From Gluconobacter kondonii (GTDB lineage Bacteria; Pseudomonadota; Alphaproteobacteria; Acetobacterales; Acetobacteraceae), in contig NZ_BEWP01000001.1 of the NCBI RefSeq assembly GCF_002723995.1, positions 474,065 through 538,064 of the forward strand: 64,000 nt of DNA, in the 5' to 3' direction. Shown in pieces: positions 9,468-17,562 of the stretch. Made by a program: the position numbers and the translations under genes. Numbering within the stretch: position 1 is the stretch's first letter; each line of letters begins with the position of its first letter. The notes under the pieces were generated by a model. That model saw nothing but the letters and a program-made list of their open reading frames with translations, had not been told where the DNA came from and made no database searches.

Positions 9468-9843
9468 TCAGCACCAGCAGCAGACCGGCCATCGACACGC
9501 CCCAGATCAGACTGCGGACTGCACCCCAGCCAAAAGCATAGGCCGGGATGTAGATCGCACGCGTCAGAAAATACATTCCCGCGCCCCAGCCCGTCAGCGG
9601 GCTGTAACGGCCTGACACCCAAGCCAGAAGAACAGCACCGATAAAGATCGGCAGCGTCTCCGCCAGATTGGCCTGCGCCCGTTTCAGACGGGCCGCCACT
9701 CCGGTGTAACGGGGCGGCTCGCCATCACGATTGCCACTGGCCCATTGCAACCCATCCTGCTGGCGACAGACCGCCGCGGTCAGCAAAAGCTGGACGAACG
9801 CCAGCACCAATGTCCATCCAAGCCAGACAAGACCGATCGGCAT
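9454..9843 (-). CDS. MAPEG family membrane protein
   Basis: 129 residues with four predicted transmembrane helices, matching the bacterial MAPEG family (membrane-associated proteins in eicosanoid and glutathione metabolism). The characteristic loop RLKRAQANLAETLPIFIGAV after helix 1 contains the family's R-x-x-x-N-x-x-E pattern, and the helix-3 region YFLTRAIYIPAYAFGWGAVR is typical. Bacterial members of this subgroup have no established substrate. It lies downstream of the EcsC-like gene on the same strand, 27 bases from its stop. Confidence 0.85.
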   Translation of the reverse strand: MPIGLVWLGWTLVLAFVQLLLTAAVCRQQDGLQWASGNRDGEPPRYTGVAARLKRAQANLAETLPIFIGAVLLAWVSGRYSPLTGWGAGMYFLTRAIYIPAYAFGWGAVRSLIWGVSMAGLLLVLISLL

Positions 9844-9870
9844 GGGCGTTTCTCCGCGAAGTCCTGAAAA

Positions 9871-10710
9871 TCAGGAAAATGTTTCAGACGTGCCCGTTCC
9901 CCCTGCGCGCAGGTCGGCAGCAGCCTCCTTAACGGCCAGCCCATGCGTGCGTTCCAGACGACGGATCGTGAAATGGGCCCGTGCCAGCGCGCGGTAATGC
10001 GCCAGAAACGCTGTATTGAGCGACGCTCCACACAGCGCCCCCGCAACCGGAACCATCTGCAGCGCGAACTTGCGCGACAGGCCGACTCCGTAATGCGACG
10101 CCACTTCCGCCATCAGCATCACGATGGGCCGTCCGCGCAGCAGCGCACGCGCCGAGAAGAAACCCAACTCGCCTTCCTCGTCGCTCTGACGCGCCGGAAA
10201 ACTGCGGAGCGCAAAAACTTCCAGACAGGCCCGGCGCGTGTCTTCGTTACGCAGATCCTCGCCTTCCTCGCGCGCAATGCGGGCGATTTCGCGCATGATG
10301 GTCAGCGTTGTGAATCCGACATCCGGCGCAAGACCGAAAATGCCCCCGAAACCGCCCAGCGCACCAGAGACGGCCACGGCGGCTTGTCCCAGATTCTCGC
10401 GCATCGGATCACGCGGGGCGGGCGCGTCGTTGTCGATACCCAGCACAGCCACACGAAACGCCCGTTCGATGGCGACTTCCGCCGTCTTGTGGAATTTTTC
10501 CTGAACTGATGGCGCCAGACCGAGTCCCTGCATGCCGAGTCGCGCGGCCTGCCCGACCGCACCGCCCATCAGGTCGGCCAGACGCACGAGAACCCCACGA
10601 CCCTGCTCCACCTTTTCAAGAACGGACTGAAGCTGTGCAAGGGAATCCCCGTCCAGCGCCGTCGAGGCGAAATTGCTGGTCGGAAGCTGCGTGTCATTCA
10701 CTGAGGTCAT
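9871..10710 (-). CDS. EcsC family protein
   Basis: About 280 residues matching the EcsC protein family, which is named after a gene of the B. subtilis ecs ABC-transporter locus; biochemical role unknown. Recognisable blocks are AVSGALGGFGGIFGLAPD followed by TTLTIMREIARIAREEGEDL, and a hydrophobic glycine-rich segment near the C-terminus (MVPVAGALCGASLNTAFLAHYRALARAHF). I chose ATG 10710, with AGGAG eleven bases upstream; a TTG three codons earlier is also open. The stop codon lies inside a short TCCTGA-AAA-TCAGGA hairpin. No ABC transporter is adjacent. Confidence 0.82.
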   Translation of the reverse strand: MTSVNDTQLPTSNFASTALDGDSLAQLQSVLEKVEQGRGVLVRLADLMGGAVGQAARLGMQGLGLAPSVQEKFHKTAEVAIERAFRVAVLGIDNDAPAPRDPMRENLGQAAVAVSGALGGFGGIFGLAPDVGFTTLTIMREIARIAREEGEDLRNEDTRRACLEVFALRSFPARQSDEEGELGFFSARALLRGRPIVMLMAEVASHYGVGLSRKFALQMVPVAGALCGASLNTAFLAHYRALARAHFTIRRLERTHGLAVKEAAADLRAGGTGTSETFS

Positions 10711-10864
10711 GACGATCAAAACTCCTGTTCGTAAGACCCGAAACCGTTTACCGGATAGCAGGTTTCATATCCTAACATGGCACCATCATGGGGATATCGG
10801 CGCCAGAAGACTACCCGGGCCAACTATCCGGACGAGCACCGTCGGGGTGAGGAGAATTACACCA

Positions 10865-11383
10865 ATGACCGCATTATCGCGCTTGATCCTGTCGGCCCCG
10901 CTGACAGCCACCCTCCTCGTTCCGGCGGTTTCTCCAGCTTTTGCCGCCCCGAGTCACAGCCACCACCATGCCGCTCACGGCACGGCCAATCTGCCGCAGA
11001 TGGGCCCAACCTCCGGTCAGATCGTCGGCGCGCCCGCAAAACCCCTGACCCCGGCCCAGCAGGCCGCGCTTCCCGATGAAGGCGCCCCGCCCCCGCCACA
11101 CGGCTATACGGAAGTGGAAGACTCGGAGACTGCCCTCGCCAGCTATAGCGACCGGGTCCGGACGCATCTCCCGGTCGGCATGCCCGGCCCGAACGCGCAG
11201 CAGAAAACCAACGGCCCCAACAACCTGCCGTCCCATTTCACGCTGTTTGGTATGCCGGTGAAGTTCAATGCGCCGGTGCAGTCGCCTTATGAAGACGAAG
11301 ACTCACCGACGAGCTATGCCGGTCATCCGGTCAATGGCCAGACGAACATCCTCGTGAACGGCGACGCCTCTCCCATTCACTAA
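10865..11383 (+). CDS. Exported Pro/His-rich hypothetical protein
   Basis: Unknown function. The ATG at 10865 follows a GAGGAG ribosome site and starts a signal peptide (cleavage after PAFAA, about residue 28). The mature protein opens with a short His-rich stretch (SHSHHHAAHG) and is otherwise polar, Pro- and Gly-rich, with no recognisable domain. A longer open frame to 10673 lacks a ribosome site and overlaps the EcsC gene, so it was not used. Its 3' end overlaps the convergent EVE gene by four bases. Confidence 0.68.
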   Translation: MTALSRLILSAPLTATLLVPAVSPAFAAPSHSHHHAAHGTANLPQMGPTSGQIVGAPAKPLTPAQQAALPDEGAPPPPHGYTEVEDSETALASYSDRVRTHLPVGMPGPNAQQKTNGPNNLPSHFTLFGMPVKFNAPVQSPYEDEDSPTSYAGHPVNGQTNILVNGDASPIH

Positions 11384-11799
11384 GAGCGACGTACCCATCC
11401 CCCGATCTGCGTCAGGTGACGGAACTCCTCCTCCGTCACCGGTGCCACGGACAATCTGGACTGTTTCAACAGCGCCATCTCCGCCAGAGCCGGATCAGCC
11501 TTGATTTCAGCGAGGCTCACGGGACGGGTTAAAGCCCCCATCGCCTTCACATCCACACAGACCCAGCGCGGATCGTCCGCAGTCGGGTCCGGATAGGCTT
11601 CCCGTACGACTTCCACCACGCCCACAATCCGTTTTTCGCTAACGGAATGGTAGAAAAACGCCAGATCGCCGTTTTTCATCGCCGCAAGATTGTTGCGCGC
11701 CTGATAGTTGCGTACGCCGGTCCACGGCTCGACATTATTATGCACCTGCTGCGCCCATGAGAACGCCTCGGGTTCCGATTTCACCAGCCAGAAAGCCAT
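11380..11799 (-). CDS. EVE domain protein (YTH-related nucleobase binder)
   Basis: 139 residues forming a single EVE domain. The signature start FWLVKSEPEAFSW, the WTGVRNYQARNNL block and the GDLAFFYHS block are visible in order. EVE domains belong to the PUA/YTH/ASCH group and are thought to bind modified bases in DNA or RNA; some occur in restriction or toxin systems, but this stand-alone form is a widespread bacterial housekeeping-like gene. Divergent from the ccm operon and convergent with the exported protein at 10865. Confidence 0.93.
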   Translation of the reverse strand: MAFWLVKSEPEAFSWAQQVHNNVEPWTGVRNYQARNNLAAMKNGDLAFFYHSVSEKRIVGVVEVVREAYPDPTADDPRWVCVDVKAMGALTRPVSLAEIKADPALAEMALLKQSRLSVAPVTEEEFRHLTQIGGWVRRS

Positions 11800-11927
11800 C
11801 TCTCACTCCCGCCACAAAGGCTGCCCCAAGGGACGCCCCAAAAGCCGCCCTTGGGGCATTTTGCGCTCAATTCCGTGAAACGTGATAACAGTGATCGGAA
11901 CAATGGGACAACGCGCCTCTTCCGAAT

Positions 11928-12773
11928 ATGATTGCTTCGGACTATTTCAATGGGGAACCTGTCGCGGGGAACCCATCGCCGCGTTGCCACTCTGCCGAGG
12001 TCCGTGTCCCAGTGCGCCCTACCCCCAACCTGCTCCATCGCTATGCCAATCCGGGGCAGTTCCTGCGTCTGGCGCGCACCCTGCTGCCTTGGCTGACCGG
12101 TGGCGCAATCGTGTTTCTCGTGGTCGGTGTGATCTGGGGTCTCTTCATCGCCCCGGCCGACTGGCAGCAGGGCGACACCGTCCGCATTATGTATGTGCAT
12201 GTCCCAATGGCGTGGCTGGCATCGTCCTGCTACCTCGGGCTCGCAACCTGCGGCGTGCTTTCGCTGGTCTGGCGCCATCCGCTGGCCGATCTGGCCGCCA
12301 TAGAAATCGGCCCCGTCGGTGCCTGTGCCGCCGCTTTGTGCCTGATTACGGGCTCGCTCTGGGGTGAGCCGATGTGGGGCACATGGTGGGTCTGGGACGC
12401 GCGCCTGACCTCAATGCTGGTGCTGTTCTTCCTGTATCTGGGCCATATCGCCCTGATCCGCGCCTTCGATGAACCCGCCCGCGGCCAGCGCGCCGCCGCG
12501 ATCCTCGCACTGGCCGGCGTCATCGACCTTCCGATCATCAAGTTCAGCGTCCAGTGGTGGAACACCCTGCACCAGCCCGACAGCATCACCCTGACCGGCG
12601 CACCCACCATGTCCATGATGATGCTCTGGCCGCTGCTGATCTGCACGATCGGCTTCACGCTCGGTGTCGCGGCCGTCATTTTCACCCGGCTCAGCGCCGC
12701 CATCCATGAAAGCCGTGCGCGCCAGATGATGGCCCGTTCGCGTCTCGACCGCAGGGACAGTCAAGCAGCATGA
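11928..12773 (+). CDS. ccmC: Haem exporter/handler CcmC (System I)
   Basis: CcmC loads haem onto CcmE at the periplasmic face. The protein has six transmembrane helices and the tryptophan-rich WGTWWVWDARLT motif that contacts haem, plus the expected flanking histidines (YVHVPMAWLA and the VQWWNTLHQP region). The open frame begins at 11928, but the first 28 residues are poor in family resemblance; a GTG at 12012 giving a 253-residue protein is equally plausible and nearer the usual length. First gene of the ccmCDEFGHI operon; ccmA and ccmB are not upstream. Confidence 0.92.
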   Translation: MIASDYFNGEPVAGNPSPRCHSAEVRVPVRPTPNLLHRYANPGQFLRLARTLLPWLTGGAIVFLVVGVIWGLFIAPADWQQGDTVRIMYVHVPMAWLASSCYLGLATCGVLSLVWRHPLADLAAIEIGPVGACAAALCLITGSLWGEPMWGTWWVWDARLTSMLVLFFLYLGHIALIRAFDEPARGQRAAAILALAGVIDLPIIKFSVQWWNTLHQPDSITLTGAPTMSMMMLWPLLICTIGFTLGVAAVIFTRLSAAIHESRARQMMARSRLDRRDSQAA

Positions 12774-12937
12774 TGCATCTCCCGAATCACTGGCCCTATA
12801 TCGCGGCCTCCTATGCCCTGACTCTGGGCTGTTCGCTCGTCCTCGGCGTCGGTGCTGCTCTGCGTCTGCGAAAATCCAAGGCCCGTCTGGCTGCTGTCGA
12901 AGGCCATGCCCGCCGCCGTGAAAGGTCAGCCTCATGA
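12770..12937 (+). CDS. ccmD: Haem exporter small subunit CcmD
   Basis: A 55-residue gene that is easily missed. It starts at ATG 12770, overlapping the ccmC stop by four bases, and ends at a TGA overlapping the ccmE start. The translation begins MMHLPNHWPYIAASYALTLG, has one transmembrane helix (about residues 10-32) preceded by the WPYI-AASY pattern, and ends with a basic Arg-rich tail, as expected for CcmD. CcmD is required to release haem-loaded CcmE from CcmABC. Confidence 0.9.
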   Translation: MMHLPNHWPYIAASYALTLGCSLVLGVGAALRLRKSKARLAAVEGHARRRERSAS

Positions 12938-13437
12938 CCCGCAAGACCCGTCGTCTCTGGATCGTCATTGCCTGTCTGGCCTGTGTCGGCTCCGCCGCCG
13001 CCCTGACGCTGCGCGCGTTCTCGTCTAACATCGTGTTCTTCATGGCGCCGTCGCAGGTAAAGGCCAGTCCACCCTCGCCCGACCGTACCATCCGCCTCGG
13101 CGGCATGGTCATGGCAGGCAGCCTGCACCGCATCAACGAAAACGGCACGCCCGTGAACGCCTTTCAGGTGACGGACGGACAGGCCGCGGTCGAGGTCCAT
13201 TACACCGGAATCCTCCCCGACCTGTTCCGCGAAGGACAGAGCGTCGTCGCCCTCGGCACCGTGCAGAAGGATGGCGGATTCACCGCCAGCGAAGTCCTCG
13301 CCAAGCATGACGAGACCTACATGCCCAAGGAAGTCGCGGACGAACTCAAACGCACCGGCAAATGGGACCCACGCTTCGGCAAAGCGCCGGACGCCTCAAG
13401 CTGGGACACCATGACCGCAAAGAAAGCAGGGGGCTGA
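12934..13437 (+). CDS. ccmE: Haem chaperone CcmE
   Basis: Periplasmic, membrane-anchored chaperone that carries haem covalently to CcmF. 167 residues: a basic N-terminus and transmembrane anchor (about 7-28), an OB-fold domain with IRLGGMVMAGSL, then the haem-binding HDETY motif with His125 and Tyr129. The C-terminal tail after YMPKE is polar and typical. Its start overlaps ccmD, and ccmF follows after seven bases. Confidence 0.96.
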   Translation: MTRKTRRLWIVIACLACVGSAAALTLRAFSSNIVFFMAPSQVKASPPSPDRTIRLGGMVMAGSLHRINENGTPVNAFQVTDGQAAVEVHYTGILPDLFREGQSVVALGTVQKDGGFTASEVLAKHDETYMPKEVADELKRTGKWDPRFGKAPDASSWDTMTAKKAGG

Positions 13438-13444
13438 TCGCCTG

Positions 13445-15424
13445 ATGTTCGGACCAGAACAGGGCCATTTCGCCCTGGCCCTCGCCTGCGTGCTCGCCCT
13501 CGTGCAGTTCGCCGTCCCACTCTGGGGCGCCAACCGCCGTGACGCGCGCCTCGTAGGGCTCGCACCCTATCTCGCGGTCTCGCAATTGCTTGCACTGGGC
13601 TATTCGTTCCTGTGCCTCGTGATGTGCGCCGTCAGTGACGATTTCTCGGTCCAGAACGTCGCGGCGAACTCCGCCGTCTCCAAGCCGCTGCTGTATAAAA
13701 TCACGGGCGTCTGGGGAAACCATGAAGGCTCCGTCCTGCTCTGGACGCTGATCCTCGCCGTCTGCGGCGGTGCGGTCTCCCTGTTCGGCCGAAACCTGCC
13801 GGACATCCTGCGCGGGCGCGTTCTGGCTATTCTCGGCGGCGTCTCCGCCGGGTTCCAGATGTTCTGCCTCCTGACGTCCGATCCATTTGAGCGCGTTTTC
13901 CCCGCGCCAATGGACGGTCAGGGCATGAACCCGCTCCTTCAGGACCCCGGCCTCGCCTTCCACCCCCCCATTCTCTACACCGGCTATGTCGGTTTTGCCG
14001 TTCCCTTCGCCTTCGCGGTCGCCGCCCTGATCGAAGGCCGCGTCGATGCCGCATGGGGCCGCTGGGTCCGTCCCTGGGCCGTGGCCGCCTGGTGCTTCCT
14101 GACCTGCGGCATCGCGCTCGGTTCGTGGTGGTCCTATTATGTACTGGGCTGGGGCGGCTACTGGTTCTGGGACCCGGTGGAAAACGCCTCCCTTATTCCC
14201 TGGCTGACGGGTACGGCCCTCGTGCATTCCGCAATCGTTGTGGAAAAGCGCGAAGGCCTGAAAATCTGGACGGTCCTGCTGGCCATCGCGACGTTCTCTT
14301 TCTCGCTATCGGGCACGTTCCTCGTCCGCTCGGGCATCCTGAACTCGGTCCACGCCTTCGCCAACGATCCCGCCCGCGGCGTGTTCATTCTGGCCCTGCT
14401 CGCCATCGTCATCGGCGGATCGCTCGCTCTGTTTGCATGGCGCGCGCCCTCCCTCACCTCGACCGGCCTGTTTTCTCCGGTCTCGCGTGAAGGCTCTCTG
14501 GTCCTGAACAACATCCTGCTCTGCTCGATCTGCGCTGTTGTCGTCACAGGCACGATGTACCCACCCTTCATGCAGCTTCTGGCCGGACGCACCATTTCCG
14601 TCGGCAAGCCGTTCTTTGACGCCGCCACGATCCCGCTGACCCTGCCGCTTCTTCTGGCCATGGGCGTCGGCACCGCCCTGCCCTGGAAACGCGCGCAGCT
14701 CGCCCGGACGTTCTCGCATCTCTATGCCGCGGCTGGCATCGCAGCGATCGGACTGGCCCTGTGCTTCTGGAAGCTTTCCGGCATCCTGCCCATCGCCTGC
14801 GGCGCGCTGGCCATCTGGGTCATCGCGGCATCCGTCTCCGACGTCCTGCGCCGGATCGGCCTCGGCCACACGTCCGCGCAGGGCGTGTGGGAGCGCATGA
14901 AGAACCTGCCACGTTCAAGCTGGGGTGCAGCGCTCGCCCATATCGGCGCAGGCATCACCATTCTCGGCCTGTGCGGTATGTCTCAGGCCGAGCACGCCAT
15001 TGTCGAAGTCCATATCGGCGAAACGCGCTCTCTGGCCGGGGATGACTGGACGCTTCTCGACGTGCACGACTATATCGGCCCGAATTACAAGGCCATGCAG
15101 GCCGACATCGCCATCCGTCACAACGGCAAATTCGTGACCATCCTGCATCCTGAAAAGCGCGACTTCACGACGCAGAGCCAGACCACGACCGAAGTCGCCA
15201 TCCACACCAATTTCATCACCGACCTGTACGGCGTGGTCGGTGACCGGCACGGTACGGGCAAGGACACGACCTATGTCCTGCGCTTGCACCGCAACCCGCT
15301 CGCGCCCTGGATGTGGCTCGGTGGACTGGTCATGGCGATCGGCGGCGCGTTCTCGCTGTCTGACCGCCGGATGCGGATCGGCGCGCCCAAGCGTGCCGCC
15401 GCCCGCAACATGGCCCGCGCCTGA
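13445..15424 (+). CDS. ccmF: Cytochrome c haem lyase subunit CcmF
   Basis: Large polytopic membrane subunit (659 residues) of the CcmFH haem lyase. It contains the GWGGYWFWDPVENASLIPWL tryptophan-rich haem motif, multiple helices before and after, and a long periplasmic C-terminal domain (about residues 525-615) ahead of a final helix. Length agrees with the family (about 650). Sits between ccmE and ccmG with 7- and 12-base gaps, so the operon is continuous. Confidence 0.97.
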   Translation: MFGPEQGHFALALACVLALVQFAVPLWGANRRDARLVGLAPYLAVSQLLALGYSFLCLVMCAVSDDFSVQNVAANSAVSKPLLYKITGVWGNHEGSVLLWTLILAVCGGAVSLFGRNLPDILRGRVLAILGGVSAGFQMFCLLTSDPFERVFPAPMDGQGMNPLLQDPGLAFHPPILYTGYVGFAVPFAFAVAALIEGRVDAAWGRWVRPWAVAAWCFLTCGIALGSWWSYYVLGWGGYWFWDPVENASLIPWLTGTALVHSAIVVEKREGLKIWTVLLAIATFSFSLSGTFLVRSGILNSVHAFANDPARGVFILALLAIVIGGSLALFAWRAPSLTSTGLFSPVSREGSLVLNNILLCSICAVVVTGTMYPPFMQLLAGRTISVGKPFFDAATIPLTLPLLLAMGVGTALPWKRAQLARTFSHLYAAAGIAAIGLALCFWKLSGILPIACGALAIWVIAASVSDVLRRIGLGHTSAQGVWERMKNLPRSSWGAALAHIGAGITILGLCGMSQAEHAIVEVHIGETRSLAGDDWTLLDVHDYIGPNYKAMQADIAIRHNGKFVTILHPEKRDFTTQSQTTTEVAIHTNFITDLYGVVGDRHGTGKDTTYVLRLHRNPLAPWMWLGGLVMAIGGAFSLSDRRMRIGAPKRAAARNMARA

Positions 15425-15436
15425 GGAGAAACGGTC

Positions 15437-15991
15437 ATGAGCGTAACACGACGCGGTATCCTCACGGCCGTGCCCATTATCGGTGCGGGCGTCCTCGGCG
15501 TCGGGTTCTGGCGGATGCTGAGCGACATGCGCAGCGGCGCATTCGACCCGCGCGCCATCAAGAACCCCAATGTCGGCAAACCCATCCCGACCTTCGCCAT
15601 GCCGGGCCTCCCCGGCCTTGGGGACGGCTTTACAGATGCGGAACTCAAAGCCCAGCACCGTCCGGTTCTGGTCAATTTCTTCGCCTCATGGTGCATTCCC
15701 TGCGTGGCGGAAATGCCCGGCCTGCGCGCCATTTCGCGCAATATGCCGATCTGGGGCATCGCCTATGAGGACAAGCCCGAAAACGCCAGCGCCTTCATCC
15801 AGCGCGACGGCTCGCCTTACGCCCGCGTCGCTTCCGACCGTCATGGCCGCGTGGCGATCGACTGGGGCGTGACCGGCGTGCCCGAGAGCTTTCTGGTCGC
15901 ACCGGGCGGTCGCATCATCTGGCATGGCAGCGCGGCCCTCGACCCGCAGATCTACGAGGCGGAAATCCGCCCGAGGCTGGCCGGACTATGA
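15437..15991 (+). CDS. ccmG: Thiol:disulfide oxidoreductase CcmG/DsbE
   Basis: Membrane-anchored periplasmic thioredoxin-like protein that keeps the CXXCH cysteines of apocytochrome c reduced. 184 residues: N-terminal anchor (about 5-27) and a thioredoxin fold with the WCIPC active site (Cys86, Cys89) and the GVPESFLV cis-proline loop with the CcmG-type Glu. The stop overlaps the ccmH start by four bases. Confidence 0.96.
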   Translation: MSVTRRGILTAVPIIGAGVLGVGFWRMLSDMRSGAFDPRAIKNPNVGKPIPTFAMPGLPGLGDGFTDAELKAQHRPVLVNFFASWCIPCVAEMPGLRAISRNMPIWGIAYEDKPENASAFIQRDGSPYARVASDRHGRVAIDWGVTGVPESFLVAPGGRIIWHGSAALDPQIYEAEIRPRLAGL

Positions 15992-16458
15992 AGGCTTCCA
16001 GATGCTTTCCGGCCCTGCTGCTCGCGGTTGGCCTGATCGGCGGCGGCGTAGCGCTTGCCGTGGACGATCCCGCCGAAATGCTGCCCAACCCGGCGCAGGA
16101 AAAACGGGCCGAAGCCCTCGGTGCTCATCTGCGCTGCCTCGTCTGTCAGAACGAGAGCATCGAGGACAGCAGCGCGCCCCTCGCCCGCGATCTGCGCAAG
16201 GTCGTCCGCGAGCAGGTCGCGGCAGGCAAAAGCGATCAGCAGATCATGGACTGGATGACCGAACGCTACGGCGAATTCATCCGTCTGGCCCCACAGTTTT
16301 CATGGTCCACCGCCCTGCTCTGGCTGATGCCGGCGCTCGCGCTGGTGACCGGACTTGTCATTGCATGGCGGACGGCCAGACGCCGCGTCGTCGCCACGCC
16401 TGCGCCGCTCACGGATGACGAGCGCGCGCGTCTGGATGCCCTTTCGGGCCGGGAGTAA
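15988..16458 (+). CDS. ccmH: Cytochrome c maturation protein CcmH
   Basis: Periplasmic thiol-reducing subunit of the haem lyase. 156 residues: a signal peptide/anchor (about 5-24), the LRCLVCQNES motif with Cys50 and Cys53, then a single transmembrane helix (about 110-128) and a short cytoplasmic tail. This is the short CcmH form; the tetratricopeptide-containing part found fused in E. coli CcmH is the separate gene ccmI that follows after five bases. Confidence 0.96.
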   Translation: MKASRCFPALLLAVGLIGGGVALAVDDPAEMLPNPAQEKRAEALGAHLRCLVCQNESIEDSSAPLARDLRKVVREQVAAGKSDQQIMDWMTERYGEFIRLAPQFSWSTALLWLMPALALVTGLVIAWRTARRRVVATPAPLTDDERARLDALSGRE

Positions 16459-16463
16459 ACTGT

Positions 16464-17204
16464 TTGTTCTGGTTGGGAATCCTGATTATCGCTGCGGTGG
16501 CCCTGTGCCCCGCCTTTCTGGGCCTGCGAACCCTGCGCCGCCGGGTGAATGCCCGCGACTCCGCTCTCACGCTCTATCGCGGACAGCTTGGGGATCTGGA
16601 GCGCGATCACGCCCTCGCCCTCATCAATGATGAAGAATATCAGGCCGCGCGCCTTGAAGTTCAGCGCCGCCTGCTGGCCACGGATGGCGAAGCCGCCGTC
16701 GAAGATCTTTCGACCGAACCAGCCAAACGCCGCCGGGTTCTTCCCGTTCTGGCGGTCGGACTCGGCATCCCGGTACTAGCGTTTGCCCTCTATATCGTTA
16801 ACGGCCACCCCTCCCTTCCGCCCCAGCCGCTGAGCGAGCGTCAGACGGGGCCGGACGCGAAGGGTCTGGAAATGATCCATAAACTTCAGGCTGAAGTCGC
16901 TACGATCCCTGCGACATCCTCGACTTATGCGACCGGACACTTCATGCTGGGGCAGGTCGAAGCCAAGTCTGGTCTGACGGAAGATGCGATCCGGGACTGG
17001 AAGGCCGCTCTCGACGCCCATTTCGAGCCCGAGCTGGCCATTCGCCTTGCCGAGCTTGAAAGTCGTAACGGCAGCCACATCTCTGGCGAAAGCCTTGACC
17101 TCTATCGCCGCGCTCTGGCAGCGGCACCGGCCGATGCGCCCTGGCGTATGGCCGTGGAAGCCCGTATCGCGGTTGGCGAACATCAGGAGAATAACGGTCA
17201 GTGA
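16464..17204 (+). CDS. ccmI: Cytochrome c maturation protein CcmI
   Basis: Apocytochrome c chaperone. 246 residues from a TTG start with GGGAG about eight bases upstream. Layout: N-terminal helix (1-22), the conserved cytoplasmic loop with the YRGQLGDLERD-type pattern, a second helix (about 95-112), and a periplasmic part with TPR-like repeats (about 125-240). The periplasmic part is shorter than in many CcmI proteins. Final core gene of the ccm operon; its stop overlaps the next gene. Confidence 0.93.
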   Translation: MFWLGILIIAAVALCPAFLGLRTLRRRVNARDSALTLYRGQLGDLERDHALALINDEEYQAARLEVQRRLLATDGEAAVEDLSTEPAKRRRVLPVLAVGLGIPVLAFALYIVNGHPSLPPQPLSERQTGPDAKGLEMIHKLQAEVATIPATSSTYATGHFMLGQVEAKSGLTEDAIRDWKAALDAHFEPELAIRLAELESRNGSHISGESLDLYRRALAAAPADAPWRMAVEARIAVGEHQENNGQ

Positions 17205-17482
17205 GAAAACCCGAAGCCAACGCCATCGCGCTGTGCCCCGTCTGTCGCAAACCCATGCGCCCGACTTCGGAAAAATGCCCACATTGCGGTGCTGAGCGTC
17301 ATTACGGTCCAAGGCTGCTCGAATCCGCCGTTTGCGCCTTTGCCGGAATGGTCCTGCTCTCGGCGGTTTCCACTCTGCTTCTGCCGATCTCGCTGTGGAC
17401 CATCATGTTTGCAGCCATCGGTCTGGTGGCCGGTTTCCTCTTCTCCCACAACCGTTTCAGCGGAGATCGCTGGCTGCGATAA
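17201..17482 (+). CDS. Zinc-ribbon membrane protein at the end of the ccm operon
   Basis: 93 residues from a GTG that overlaps the ccmI stop by four bases. An N-terminal zinc ribbon (CPVC at about 12-15, CPHC at about 26-29) is followed by two hydrophobic helices (about 44-63 and 66-80). The family is not one I can name. The overlap suggests co-translation with ccmI and perhaps a role linked to cytochrome maturation, though this is only positional evidence. Confidence 0.7.
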   Translation: MRKPEANAIALCPVCRKPMRPTSEKCPHCGAERHYGPRLLESAVCAFAGMVLLSAVSTLLLPISLWTIMFAAIGLVAGFLFSHNRFSGDRWLR

Positions 17483-17540
17483 CGGATCGGGATGGGCAAC
17501 GTGCTTATCCTGCTTTTGCGACTCTTCCCGCTTCCGAAAC

Positions 17541-17562
17541 ATTCCTGCTAATAAACAGGAAT
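17541..17562 (+). promoter_or_regulatory. Hairpin over the start of the DMT transporter gene
   Basis: A perfect 7-base inverted repeat, ATTCCTG at 17541-17547 and CAGGAAT at 17556-17562 with an 8-base loop. The right arm covers the AGGA next to the start codon and the first two bases of the ATG, so the folded RNA would hide the initiation site. A 7-base stem could arise by chance; regulation is a guess. Confidence 0.35.
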
